In this document: positions 24,041 to 34,623 of the stretch, piece after piece
How positions within the stretch are numbered: the stretch's first letter is position 1
Layout: every line of letters starts with the position of its first letter
Assembly (NCBI RefSeq): GCF_010183535.1
Contig: NC_071332.1
Location: 1,798,001 to 1,862,000, forward strand
Origin: Caenorhabditis remanei
Taxonomy: Eukaryota > Nematoda > Chromadorea > Rhabditida > Rhabditidae
DNA: 64,000 nucleotides
Reading direction: 5' to 3'
Notes under the pieces: model-generated
What the model was told of the DNA's origin: nothing
Seen by the model: only the letters and a program-made list of their open reading frames with translations
The model's database searches: none
Program-made: the position numbers and the translations under genes

Positions 24041-25632
24041 ATGTCGAACACGTTCATCGCTGGAGTCACCGCCGTCTCGGGCGTCGCTATTCTCGGATGT
24101 CTTCTATTCTTGGGCTCCATTTATCAGGATATCAATGGACTCTACGATGATGTGATGGGAGATATGAATGACTTCCAGGTAAGGGAGTTTTTAAAGTTAC
24201 CAGAATCCGTAGTAGGCTTAGGTCCCTAATCTGATCCGGGTCTAGTTTGAGATTCCCACAAAATTGGGAAAAAAACAAACCCTGTTTTGCCTTATCCAGT
24301 CCGCTCAGGTCCTAGGATGATACCATACTTGTCAACCGGGCCGAAACGGGCCGACACGGGCCGGCGCATAACTCGCGTCAAAATGAATATTATGAGCTGA
24401 AAAATATACCAAAATGTAGATCTCGACGAGTTCTATGCCCGTGACCTACTACGGGCCGGATGTCTATTCGTTAATGTGCCGCGGGCCGGGAAAAAGTGCC
24501 AAAAAACGCGAAAATGGCCAAAAAAGCCATTCTAGCCGTTTCGGCCGGCCCGTTTCGGCCCGTTTCGGCCCGGTTGACAAGTATGGATGATACCAATTTA
24601 GACCCTGCATAGCCTGCCTTGAACAAAAAGCCTAGCCTGAGCCAGATCCTGGCACAGCCACATGGTACAGGCTTTTTCGAACCGGGCTAGGCCTGTCTGA
24701 CCTAGACCTTCGGACCGCTCGACCCAACTGAGCCCACTCGGCCTTATCGTCCCTACCTGACTAACTCCTGACTACCCTTATTTGGTCTGCCTAGCTCATC
24801 TGGACAGCTCAACCAAGCCTAATCCAAGTTTACTCTTCCTCCCTTAAACTTCCTTACCCAACCACGCCTTCCCTACTTCCAGACCTTTGCCAACGACGCT
24901 TGGGACTCAATGATCACCATGAACCAGCCAGTCCGCCACCTCAACGCAGCCACCATCTTCGGACGTAACAAGAGACAAGCCTCGTGCAACTGCGGCACCC
25001 AACCCAACAACTGCCCAGCCGGACCACCAGGACCACCGGGAGCACCAGGAGATCAAGGACACGACGGAGAGCCAGGAGCACCTGGAAACGCTGGACAGAA
25101 CGCTGTTGTCGCTAGCATCGCCGCCTCCACCTCCGAGTGTATTCCATGCCCAGCTGGAGAGCCAGGACCACAGGGACCAGACGGAGCACCGGGAGCACCA
25201 GGACCAGCCGGACAGCCAGGACAAGACGGGTTCCCAGGACAACCAGGAGCTCCAGGATCAGCTGGACCACAAGGAGACGCTGGAGCGCCAGGAAACAACG
25301 GACAACCAGGACAAGACGGACGTCCAGGACAGAACGGTCAACGCGGTCACGGTGCGCCAGGGGCACCAGGAGCGCCAGGAGCCCCAGGAGCACCAGGAAA
25401 CAATGGAGCACCAGGATTAGATGGTGCACCAGGACAAGCTGGAGCTCCAGGAGCCGCCGGACCAGATGGGCAACCAGGACAAAAAGGAGGAGATGGAACA
25501 CCAGGAGAGAATGGTTTGGATGGAGTTCCAGGAACCGACGCGGCCTACTGCCCATGCCCTGCCAGAAGCGGACCGGTCGAGGTTGCCCCAGCTCGTCCAG
25601 ACAACAAATTCAGAAGACGATTCTCCAACTAG
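24041..25632 (+). CDS. Cuticle collagen, 295 aa
   Basis: Two exons, 24041-24178 and 24883-25632, joined in phase 0 (GACTTCCAG|GTAAGG ... CTTCCAG|ACC). The N-terminus has one hydrophobic segment ([19 protein letters not shown], about residues 8-26), typical of type II membrane-anchored nematode collagen precursors. Homology box A contains FGRNKRQ, a subtilisin-like cleavage site, at about residues 67-73. Then come Cys-containing spacer C-N-C...N-N-C, a short Gly-X-Y block, a break with [11 protein letters not shown], a long Gly-X-Y block, and the C-terminal YCPCPAR cluster with a basic tail. After secretion and cleavage such chains trimerise into the cuticle, cross-linked through the flanking cysteines. 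The second exon is GC-rich with strong codon bias, as usual for highly expressed collagens. If the downstream protease is mig-17, this could be the C. elegans col-156 counterpart, but that rests on recalled synteny. Confidence 0.95.
24325..24584. mobile_element. 260-bp MITE in the collagen intron, with target-site duplication
   Basis: Terminal inverted repeats ATACTTGTCAACCGGGCC (24325) and GGCCCGGTTGACAAGTAT (ending 24584) flank a GC-rich palindrome of GGCCCGTTTCGGCC words. Perfect 10-bp direct repeats GGATGATACC lie immediately outside, at 24315-24324 and 24585-24594. A duplication of 9-10 bp is typical of Mutator-like elements (family knowledge). A second copy lies at 30951-31326. Confidence 0.88.
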
Positions 25633-25687
25633 ATCTGATTCTACGATTGTATATTTATACTTTGTTAACTTGTTTGTGCATACGAAA

Positions 25688-25701
25688 AATAAAAATTTAT
25701 T
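25688..25701. terminator. Converging poly(A) signals of collagen (+) and ADAM protease (-)
   Basis: AATAAA on the plus strand at 25688-25693 follows the collagen stop by 55 bases. AATAAA on the minus strand (TTTATT at 25696-25701) is 14 bases past the protease stop. The two genes end tail-to-tail with 83 bases between stop codons, so their 3' UTRs overlap or nearly so. Confidence 0.65.
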
Positions 25702-25715
25702 CACCAATTTGTGTT

Positions 25716-28696
25716 CTAATAAACTTTTCCCTTCTGCGCACAGGTTCTACAACAAATCTCTCGGAAATCTTTCGACTTGCAGTAATGTTTCAGTTTCGAA
25801 GAAGAGTACCGGGAGCACGTCTTCGCATTCAGGTCTTTGCAGTCCATCCATTTCTTGGTGTTCTGAACGCAAAGGCCTTCGATGCACCACTGAAATCACT
25901 TCTGTTGTTCACTTCCATTGGTACTTGAAATGTTGAGTCTTACCATATTATAACCGCAATCGGTACCATCAAACGCTGGAAAATAGTTAAGGGTCTGGCA
26001 CTCGTCGCTATCCCCATCGCTGCACCATATCCGCTCACAGATTGATTGGCCGTGGAAGTACCCGATGTGCTGAATACATACAGTAACCTTCAAGACCGAC
26101 CTGAACTTACCAAGCAGGGCTTGAAAGTTGGTCCAAATGCAATCTGGCACTGTCTTGCCAGATTTACAGTCTCCCCTGGTTTCTTCATGAAATCTTTCTG
26201 GGCATTCTTCTCACTACCCTTGGTTTTCCACTTCTTCACGCAACTCGCTGTTGGTTCCTTCAGATTCTCTATAATCGAGTTTATACTGCAATTACTCATC
26301 TTCCGACTGTTTAGAAAACTTTGGTGATCCGCGCTTCCAGATACTGCCACTGCCATCAGATAGTTGTCATTTGAGTCACAATCCGCTGACTCGTAAGCAC
26401 CGTCATGAAGAGCGCCGAGGCTGGAATTCGAGCATCAGGGGTACGATATTTATTCGGGAGAACTCACGAATGACCAATCTCATGTGCTACGATCAATGAA
26501 GTGAGTCCCGCACCAATGTCTTCCACAACTGAACTGGAGTCCCCATTCTCACAAATGTTACCGACATACGCCATTCCTTGGGTTGCGGAGTTCCCGTTTA
26601 TGCTGATTAGGTCAAATCTGGAAGGAAGGATTTGTGGGGAATGGTCTAAATCAGTTTTCAGATTTCATATAGTCCGAAAATGAACTATTTTAAAAATCGT
26701 TCATCTCAACGTGTTTTGACGTCAGAAAAATTAAAAATACAGACTCAGAACCATCCTTTTCTCAGCATTTATATCTCATACAATAACTGCAGGAACCGAT
26801 TTGAACAAGCGCGCTCCACCGAGACTACCGTACTAGTGCATATCAGGCCCAAGACATGGACTGGTGCGTAACTTCCTCCAAACTAAGTTTGAAGGTCTGA
26901 AAAATATAGCAAAATGTAGATCTCAGCGAGCTCTATCTTTGTCGCCTACTACGAGACAAATGACTAGTCGATTAAATGCCGCAGACCCAGAAAATGTGCC
27001 AAAATACACAAAAATTGTCGAAAAAACCAAGACCAGGTATAGAACTCGCCGAGATTTACATATATTTTGGTATATTTTATAGCTTAGAGCATTGAGCTTC
27101 AAAGGAGTTACGACTTGAGTTAGCCCGTTCCGGCTCGTCTTGCAAAAACTAATTGGCTGCGTAGCGACTCAGTAATCTTTTGTATAATTTAAGAAATGTA
27201 ATTTCAGCAATTTTGAGCCTGTTTGAAAATGTTGTTTAGGGCAAAAATTTAGAGAGATACAAGGTTTTGGCTCCAAAACAAAACCTGAAAATATTTTCAG
27301 AGTCCTGTGAGATGAAATACCGTAAACTCACTTCGTGATCAAAACCGCATGCTCGTGCCTCGGAAGTCCCTGTTGCTCTTTCAACCAAATCGTGAACTTA
27401 TCCACCGCCTTCTTTGAGTCCATTTTCAGCGCCATCCTACGAAACAAAGAAATTTAAAAAAAGGAATTCCCCAGACCACTCACTCTGTACTATTGTTTTC
27501 TTGCATCTCCTCCAGTGTGACGTCTACAAACTTTCTCAACTTCTTCCGCCTTTCCGAGGATATCAATTGTTCCGTTGAGTTGCTATCGAGAGCCGTTGTG
27601 TTCATAAACTCCTCGTCTTCAACTGTTGAATTCCATCGGCTTTCGTCTTCTTCCAACCGTCGGATCTCTTCGTTGAGCACTCTCTCCTCCTCATCCTCCG
27701 CCCAACTTAACCAGAGAGGACAGTCTCGTTCTCTGAAACAAAACTTTAATAATTTTCAGTATTTTGAGTCAATTTCTCACTGAGTAGAAATATAAGTTCC
27801 TGCAAACACCATATGCAACGTTTCATTGTTAAACGATATTCCGTCATAAATAATTTTGACCTGATCGAAAACCGCCTGGAGGTAAACTTTCAAATCGTGA
27901 ACTGCTTTGTGCGAATCTCCATTTGTCATTTCCAGGAAAGCTTGATATGTCAAAAAGTCGGAGACAACGAGAACGTCGAGTGACAGCTCTTGCGTCTTGT
28001 TCGAGTTGTAGTTGGTTTTCATCCCGTGAATCGTCTCATTTGTGTAATGTATCACCTGCAAAATGTGAGATTTATGTTTTGGCACAGGTTGATTTACGCC
28101 GTAAATCGACACATGAGGCCACGTCCTAAACTCCGCAGACGCGCTCTATTGATAATGTCGTTACAACTTGTCGTGACGGTGAAAATTAGAATTTTTGCGT
28201 ACAGTTTGTCAATATAGCGCAACAGCAAATGAAGACTTGGCCTCATCGTGAAAACGGTATGGCTCCGCCCACTTTTGCAGTTTTGGTGCATACGGTGTAA
28301 ACTGACACTCCTTAAAGTTTTGTTGAAAACTTTATGACTCCACCCATTTTTTGAAAATTTTGGTTTCCTCGGGATGGTCCACATTTAAAAATTCAGAAAA
28401 AAATTCTAAAATAGATTTCCAAGATAAGCAAACTCCGCGTCTCAAAGTGGGCGGAGCCTATTCTTCCTAACCCAACCCCTAAAACTATCCGAACCCCCCG
28501 ACTAACCCTCGAAAACTTGAGTCCATCATGAATTCTCTTCTTGACCAAACGGATGTTGTTGCTCAGTTGTTTCTCGTGTCGTGCGCTTTCTGAATGTATA
28601 CAAGACAAGTTTTATAAACACCCGCGCCCCAAAAAAAAACTTGCCAGTTGTCAGAATAAATACCAGCAAGACTAGAATCAAACAAAACGTCCGCAT
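25716..28696 (-). CDS. mig-17: Secreted ADAM-type metalloprotease, MIG-17-like, 507 aa
   Basis: Nine exons, minus strand: 28696-28645, 28589-28507, 28055-27781, 27732-27484, 27436-27332, 26617-26468, 26420-26111, 26069-25944 and 25889-25716 (TAG). All phases agree. A signal peptide ([17 protein letters not shown]) starts the protein. The metalloprotease domain begins around residue 70 (LDVLVVSDF). It carries an acidic insertion (about 138-219) and the zinc site [13 protein letters not shown], split by an intron after HEIGHS, then the Met-turn [10 protein letters not shown] Cys-rich disintegrin-like part ([23 protein letters not shown]) and a C-terminal six-Cys PLAC-like tail (CKDLNAKTC ... 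CCRTC) follow. There are no thrombospondin repeats and no membrane anchor, so it should be a basement-membrane protease. C. elegans MIG-17, of nearly the same length and domain order, guides gonadal distal-tip-cell migration. Symbol inferred from domain plan, length and neighbouring collagen; other small nematode ADAMs are possible. Confidence 0.85.
26825..27165. repeat. Degenerate MITE copy in protease intron 5
   Basis: Within the intron 26618-27331, the words CTGAAAAATATAGCAAAATG, TAGATCTC..CGAG and CGCCTACTACG match the interior of the GGGCC-ended MITE (24325 and 30951 copies), then repeat inverted (CTCGCCGAGATTTACATATA). The GC-rich ends are decayed. A CTGCGTAGCGACTC word follows at about 27160. 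Confidence 0.55.
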
Positions 28697-30714
28697 TGTG
28701 TCCTCCTAGCGAGACATGAGAAGACTAAAAGTTCGTCTTTCTTGCCACTCACTCTATCATCTTGACCCATGGTGGGTCAGCTGGCGTTACACACTTTGAG
28801 AGAAGAGATCTGCCTTCATTCACAACACACCTGAAAGATTATCCCCCCGTCCCCCCTCGAGAAATATTGTTTGGTTTGCTCCGACACTTTTGCCAATACA
28901 CCCAACCCATCCTCTCCCACAAAAATTCATAATTGAATCAGCACTTGGGTCCCCTCTATCCCATTCTCTTAGAAAACCCAATTCACCAGACGGGGTCTCA
29001 TAACGAATTGGGTTTGGTGTGTTGTTGTGTGTAAAGATGTATTGGGGGTAGGGGGACACGGAGAGAGCACATCCTCTCTATTTTTATTGCATTTTTCTTT
29101 CGTGTTTCCTCTGAGTCTTATTTTCTCATTCGCCGCGCCCAATTATTCAGAAGAAATATTGGTGGTTATGAATTGGGTCACACAAGTGTGAAGATAAGAG
29201 ATTTCAAAAAAAAAAATTAGTAAATCTATAAAACTGGATTCTATTAGCTCGACACAGTTTTTACAACTGCGCTCCACCAAAATCCCCTTGAAAAATGTCT
29301 ATGTTTCTCTGAATCTCTCAATTTCGCACACAATTCTTTTTGGATTCGGTAGAGCGTCGTTGTAAGAAGCGTGCAGTGTAGAACCTGTAGATGAAAATTG
29401 CAATCCTTATATCTTAGTTTGTTGTAACGCTAGAAAAATTTCGATTTGAGATTCAGGAACCTCATAACGTCAGCTTTCCAGCGATACATTTTAATTGGGT
29501 TGCTGCTCAGCGAATACAAAATTTCGAGCGATTCAGAATGAACACTCGTTAACGAGGATCAACTTAAACGTTGATTCCAAAATTTTGTGATCTTGAGACA
29601 TTTTGGAACGGTAGCTTTTGAAACGGGATTTGGTTAAACACAATTAGAGAAATTAATTGTAATCTAGTTTCAAAATGTCTCGGTTGAAGGTACTAACACA
29701 CCGGTACCTAGAAAACTTGACAAAAACTTTTTTGGCAAGATTTCCGAATTACTGTGCCTCTCTTATTCCCTCATCTTCCACTTTAAGCCTTCCGTTTTCA
29801 GCTTTCCGCCATTTCAAGACATTTTCCGCTTTCCGCCTAGTTGATACCAGTTTTTAAAAGATACCATTTTTAGTGCCTTCTACCACAAATTAAGGCCAAA
29901 AACCGCACTTCTCTCTCAACTCTATCCCCTATTCATTTTTCTTTGACATGATTGAGAGTGGAGCATGTTTAGTGCCTGCACCCCTCCCCGGGAGCCACTA
30001 AAAGTGGGAACACGCAAAAACATACTGAGTCCTCCCCATCCACAACCACAAACAACAATCCATCTAGTTAGCCGCTGGTCACTCATCTTGTGTCGTCGTC
30101 GTCGTCCGGCCAACCCTTTTTACTCTTCTGGAGAAGAAGACAAATCGATACGTATGTCTTCTCCGCGCCGCTCCTCCCAGGACTTCTTCTTCTTCCACGA
30201 AGAAGAAGAAGAAGAAGAAGAAGAAGGAAAGCGGTGGTAGTAGTTGTATTGGTTTGGCTCAGCGGACGGAGCACACAACGACGACTCTCCCCCCTTCTCC
30301 CGGAGCCGGAGAGGGCGCCCCCCGCAGAGCGACGCAGAGTGCTGTCCGGACCTCTTCAAACATTTTCTTGCTTCTTCTTCTTCTCGGCTTTTCGCTGTAT
30401 GTGTGTGTGTACATGTGTTTCTCGTTTAGACCACTCCCCCCGTTTTAGTAAGTTATTGTGTTTCGCTTTCACACCATTTTCATGGCGAAAAACACTTTGC
30501 AATTCTGAGCGGTCACTCTGTGTATACATACACTTTTATTTACAAGCTTTTGTAGGTTTTTGTGGAGGGTGTACTTTTGATGGCAAGTAGGAAGTATACA
30601 TTTTAGATTAGTCAGTTATCTACTTCTAGTTTTTTCGATTTACCTCATTTTGAAACATTATAACTCACACTTAAGAATGTTATTAGCTACAACACTTTAA
30701 TTTTTCTTGAAGAT
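28697..30714. other. Upstream region of the protease gene, low-complexity tracts, no gene
   Basis: No gene is supported. Positions 30090-30240 are simple sequence: CGTCGTCGTCGTC, then CTTCTTCTTC facing GAAGAAGAAGAAG, so long open frames appear on both strands without meaning. Around 29250-29400 the TTTTTACAACTGCGCTCCACC repeat word and its inverse GGTAGAGCGTCGTTGTAAGA flank a short spacer. Positions 29590-29680 hold TTTTGAAAC-type words. Confidence 0.5.
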
Positions 30715-31470
30715 TAAATCTAGATTCTCACTTTTCCAATTGACAACTTTTTGATATCTCTTATAGTTTTTGGGATATGTGTTTTCAAAGATTGGGCAGG
30801 AACCCCTATTGAACGGGCGGTACGGGACGTCAGATTATTGTATTTTTATTTTTATTTTGTGTTGATCAAACCTTGGTCTCTATTTTTGTAGTTGATCACT
30901 TTTTGATAACTTTTCTAGTTTTTGAGATACACGCTTTCAAACTTAAAATCATACTTGTCAACCGGGCCGAAACGGGCCGACACGGGCCGGCGCATAACTC
31001 GCATCAACATGAATATTATGAGCTGAAAAATATACCAAAATGTAGATCTCGACGAGTTCTATGTCCGTGACCTACTACGGACCGGATGGCTATTCGTTAA
31101 TATGCCGCGGGCCGGGAAAAAGTGCCAAAAACGCGAAAATGGCCAAAAAAGCCATTCCAGCCTGGCCTGCGGCATATTAACGAATAGACATCCGGCCCGT
31201 AGTAGGTCACGGACATAGAACTCGTCGAGATCTACATTTTGGTATATTTTTTAGCTCATAATATTCATTTTGAAGCGAGTTACGAGCCGGCCCGTGTCGG
31301 CCCGTTTCGGCCCGGTTGACAAATATGCTTAAAATGGTTGTATATTTGAGGAAGAGAGGGCGCAGAGAAGGCATAGTGTCTGATTTCTCTGCGTCTCTTC
31401 TCATTTGAGCCCAAATTTTTAGTATGTTATCAAATAAACCTTGACCTATATTTTTGTAGTTGATAAGTTT
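30715..31470. repeat. Hairpin repeat (CTTCTCTGCG family) interrupted by a MITE
   Basis: One left arm is at 30730-30800. A second (TATTTTTGTAGTTGATCACT, 30881) runs to 30950, where a GGGCC-ended MITE is inserted. The hairpin core resumes at 31337 with GCGCAGAGAAGGCATAGTGT and ATTTCTCTGCGTC and ends near 31470. The nesting shows the MITE is the younger insertion. Confidence 0.7.
30951..31326. mobile_element. 376-bp GGGCC-ended MITE, second copy
   Basis: Starts ATACTTGTCAACCGGGCC and ends GGCCCGGTTGACAAATAT. The interior is itself nearly palindromic (the CGACGAGTTCTATGTCCGTG arm and its complement near 31205). Flanking sequences ACTTAAAATC (30941-30950) and GCTTAAAATG (31327-31336) share eight central bases, a slightly decayed 9-10-bp target-site duplication. 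It inserted into an older hairpin repeat. Confidence 0.85.
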
Positions 31471-32658
31471 TTTGTGTACGAGCTGAAACTAGGCAGTTAC
31501 GGCCTGTTGAATTAGAGAGTCACATTTTTACCGTGTTTTTTAGAAGTTTGGTGGTTTCTTACTGTAACATATGGGGGAGGGATTGTATAATAAAGTTGTA
31601 CAATCTGACTAATTCTCCAACATTTTTTACGGCGTTTGGTCCAAGTTTGACAGTTTTTACAAAAAAATTGGAAAAAAAATGAATTGATTTTCCTTCGAGC
31701 TCTTTTTTGCTTGATTGTTAACCAGATTTACTGGCGAACAACTGTTTTGAAGTACGAATTTCACGTAAAAACTATCTGCGCTCCACCGCAATCCCATTTT
31801 CTGTCTGCGTCTCTTCATGTAATATTCATACTTTATCAATAGAGCGCGCTTCCAATACTCCCACCGTTATTAATATGAGTATATACTTTTTTTTTCATTT
31901 TGACAAAGTATAGAGTTCAAGAAAGCCCTACTCCCCCGTCCTTCTCTCAACAGAAATTTGATATTTTCTAATTCATATTCTTGACGAAAAGGACGAAAAA
32001 TGAAGCGTCTTCTTCTCCTCCTCCTCCTCTTCATTTCAATTTCTTCGGGGTCCCTTCTTCTCCCCCCCCCCCCTCTTTGCTCCTCACCACTTCCCACATC
32101 TGGCTGCTCCGCTCATTTCCGTTCGAACCCTCCATCGCTCCGCTGCTCCAAATTGTGTTCGTATATTTCTTGAGTAGTCTGGCGTGCCCTTGGCGCGCCA
32201 GAGACTTCGATAAACCTGAGCACTGTGCGGCGTCCCTGTAATCCATTTTTTTGTAGTTTTTTTCCCCTCTGCAACAAAAAAGAGCCGCTAAACATAGACA
32301 AGTCTAATTCCCATTTTCCGGTCGAACAAATTGTGTGGCGCCTGCCCTTCTCCCTCTCTCTCTTTTTCAACATTTTTGTCCTCCCCAAAATTCTTTTTGT
32401 TTGAAGTTTTTCTCGCATCTTGTTTTAACTTTTGGTATAACGCGCGCACTTCTCTGATTTCCTTTCCCTTCCGTTTGGAGCAATCGTTCCCAAGGGGAAT
32501 TGCTCTTCAACTTCCACCACTCCTCCTCTACAAGTACACATTTTGGCCTCTTAGCTCTTAGCTCCATGAGCCCACTTTCCAAGATGAATTTGTTACCCCC
32601 GACTTTTACGATCTATTTCCGCTTCCAATTCCCCCATTTATTCGATTGTTTCAGAGGC
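31471..32658. other. Upstream region of the CAP gene, low complexity, no gene
   Basis: Pyrimidine-rich tracts (CTTCTTCTCCTCCTCCTCCTC near 32008 and a C-run at about 32063) generate overlapping open frames in several registers, none credible. A good acceptor (GATTGTTTCAG) ends at 32654, five bases before the CAP ATG. It fits SL trans-splicing or a non-coding first exon. Confidence 0.45.
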
Positions 32659-34623
32659 ATGAAGCGCTTCTTTTCGCGCAAGAAACTCCGAAAATCGAAG
32701 AGCGATTTCACGGGTGAGAAGACGGAACCAGAGAGACACGAACATGAGAATGGAGCAGCGGGTGGGGCGCCGGTGCCAACGGAACCAGTGCCGATTCCAC
32801 AGTCAAAGTCGACGAATATAGTAAAGTAGGTCTTTTTACAGTTTCAAATTAATATTGATTATGTAGACGAAATCGAGAGCTACATTTTTGTAGTTGACAA
32901 CTTTTTGATAGCTCTTCTAGGTTTTGAGATACGCGCCTTCAAAGATAACCGTACAGTGGAGGGGAGCTTCTCTGCGTCTCTAATATCTCAAAAACTGGGA
33001 TCAGGGGATTTGTGTACTGTAGTTACAGTAACCTATTGCAGCAATGTATCCCACTCCTACGGTGACGACTACGACGCCGTGTGCTCCTCAATCGGAGAAG
33101 AGTCGCGGAAGAACTTCGACGCCCAACTAGACAAGCATATGATGCAAACGATTACAGATGTCAAATACATGATTAAACATAGTAAATATACCGCTTTAAG
33201 TGAGTTTTATTCATTTTTAATTTAAGTTAAATTCAAAAAATTATTTTTCAGGCGAAGTAAATTTCCAGCGAGCATGTCTAGATGCTCACAACGAGTGTAG
33301 GCAGAGATATGGAAACGAGAATTTGTGTTGGTCCACCGAGTTGGCAGAGATGGCTCATGCATGGGCAGTGAAACTGGCGGATCGGGGAAGAATACTGTAT
33401 CCGGAGTTGCCGGGAATCGGCGAGAATCTGATATTGAAGGAGGCTAATGAGCAGTCACATCTGCCTACCGGGCAGGAGGTTATTCAGGAATGGGAGAAGG
33501 AAGCACAGTACTTTGATTTCGATAAACCGAGATGGAATCCGAGTTAGTTTTAGGAGATAGGAGTGGGAAAGTGCGCTCTATTGGAGTTTGGAAAAATCCA
33601 ATAATTTTTCGGTAGGGCGCGTTATCGCTGACAGATGCACCATTTTTTCAGTTTTTTGCCGTTTTCCAAGGTTTTCACTTGCAAATTCAAGGAAATTTAA
33701 AAAAAATAACCAAAAAATGCTTAAAAATCTGAAATTGGACATTTCCAGCATTGTATTTTTGCGAATTTTGCTCAATCACCAACTATAAAAACTGATGAAA
33801 ATGCAAACGCGCTCTATTGAAGCCATGAAAAATTGGAAAAAGTGAAAAATGAGCGCATTTGCATCGTCAAAAATTTTCTTTAACGAATTTTCGCAAAACA
33901 GAAATTTTTATAAAATTCGAAATATGAATTTCCTCGTTTTCAGCCTTTTTCCCAGAAAACCAAACTGATTTTTAAAATTAGCCTATTTCAAAGTACCTAT
34001 TCACAAGTTTTTCCAAAAATTCGTTTAAGATGTTTTGACGATGCAAATGCGCTCCAGTGGACTTTTTCAAAAACTCATATTTTCCACTTTTCTGTGCTTC
34101 AATAAAGCGCGTTTGCATTTTTATCAGATTTGATTGTCTTCGAGTGAGCAAAATTCAGAAATACAACCCAAAACTGTCCAATTTCAGATTTTTCGCACTT
34201 TTTGGTTCTTTTTTTGAAAATTTCACGAATTTTTTTGTAAAAACCGTCAATGTAAACGCGCTCAATCCAAATATCTTAAAAAACCAAAAAAAACACTGGA
34301 GAAATCTTGTTGTCCAGTAGAGCGAGCTTGCTACAATTTCAAAAATTCACACAAAATCCTCATTTCCAGAGTGCCAACGATTCTCTCAAGTCGTCTGGAA
34401 GGACACCACTGAACTCGGCGCCGCCCGTTATTGGAACACGGCGAATAACTGTGTGGCAGTCGTGTGCTTCTATCGACCAGCTGGAAATTCGAATGCTCCT
34501 GGAGAGTTCGCTTCGAATGTGCCATCCCGTGACTGCTCGATGTCACCTATCCGGAATCTGGGCACCCAACTGAAACGCCACGTCACGATCTCCACACCTG
34601 AAAGAGCTGTTGTTTCAAAGTAG
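32659..34623 (+). CDS. CAP (SCP/PR-1)-domain protein, non-secreted GAPR-1-like type, 289 aa
   Basis: Four exons: 32659-32825, 33042-33199, 33252-33542 and 34370-34623 (TAG); phases join 2, 1, 1. There is no signal peptide. The N-terminus is strongly basic (MKRFFSRKKLRKSKSDF), followed by a polar Glu/Pro linker. The CAP domain spans about residues 115-265: LDAHNECRQRYG (first His), WSTELAEMAHAWAVKLA (Glu), GIGENLI (second Glu), CQRFSQVVWKDTTELGAA and CVAVVCFYRPAGN. In the family the third block normally reads GHFTQ.VW; here the His is Arg, so one of the four cavity residues is lost. Closest in type to Golgi-associated GLIPR2/GAPR-1, which binds membranes through basic residues; the basic N-terminus could do the same (inference). 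Biochemical role unknown. A poly(A) signal AATAAA lies at 34847-34852. Confidence 0.88.
32877..32990. repeat. Half hairpin repeat in CAP intron 1
   Basis: CTACATTTTTGTAGTTGACA, GATAGCTCTTCTAGG, GAGATACGCGCCTTCAAAG and AGCTTCTCTGCGTCTC match one arm and core of the dispersed hairpin family. The other arm is missing. Confidence 0.65.
33543..34369. repeat. CAP intron 3 with repeated GCGCTC(T/C)A words
   Basis: The 827-bp intron has at least six occurrences of words like AAACGCGCTCTATTG, AATGCGCTCCAGTGG and AAAGCGCGTTTGCAT in both orientations, mixed with ATTTTTTTGAAAATT-like A/T tracts. No exon is supported. The same words occur at 58375-58460 in the DMSR gene. Confidence 0.45.

Noticed and set aside
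24907..25936. Several 80-260-codon frames overlapping the collagen gene on both strands
   Set aside because: Shadow frames of the GC-rich Gly-X-Y repeat; the real frame is fixed by the splice junction, signal anchor and Gly periodicity.
30083..30590. Overlapping frames near 30.1-30.6 kb
   Set aside because: They lie over CTT/GAA and CGT microsatellites and are open in several registers at once.
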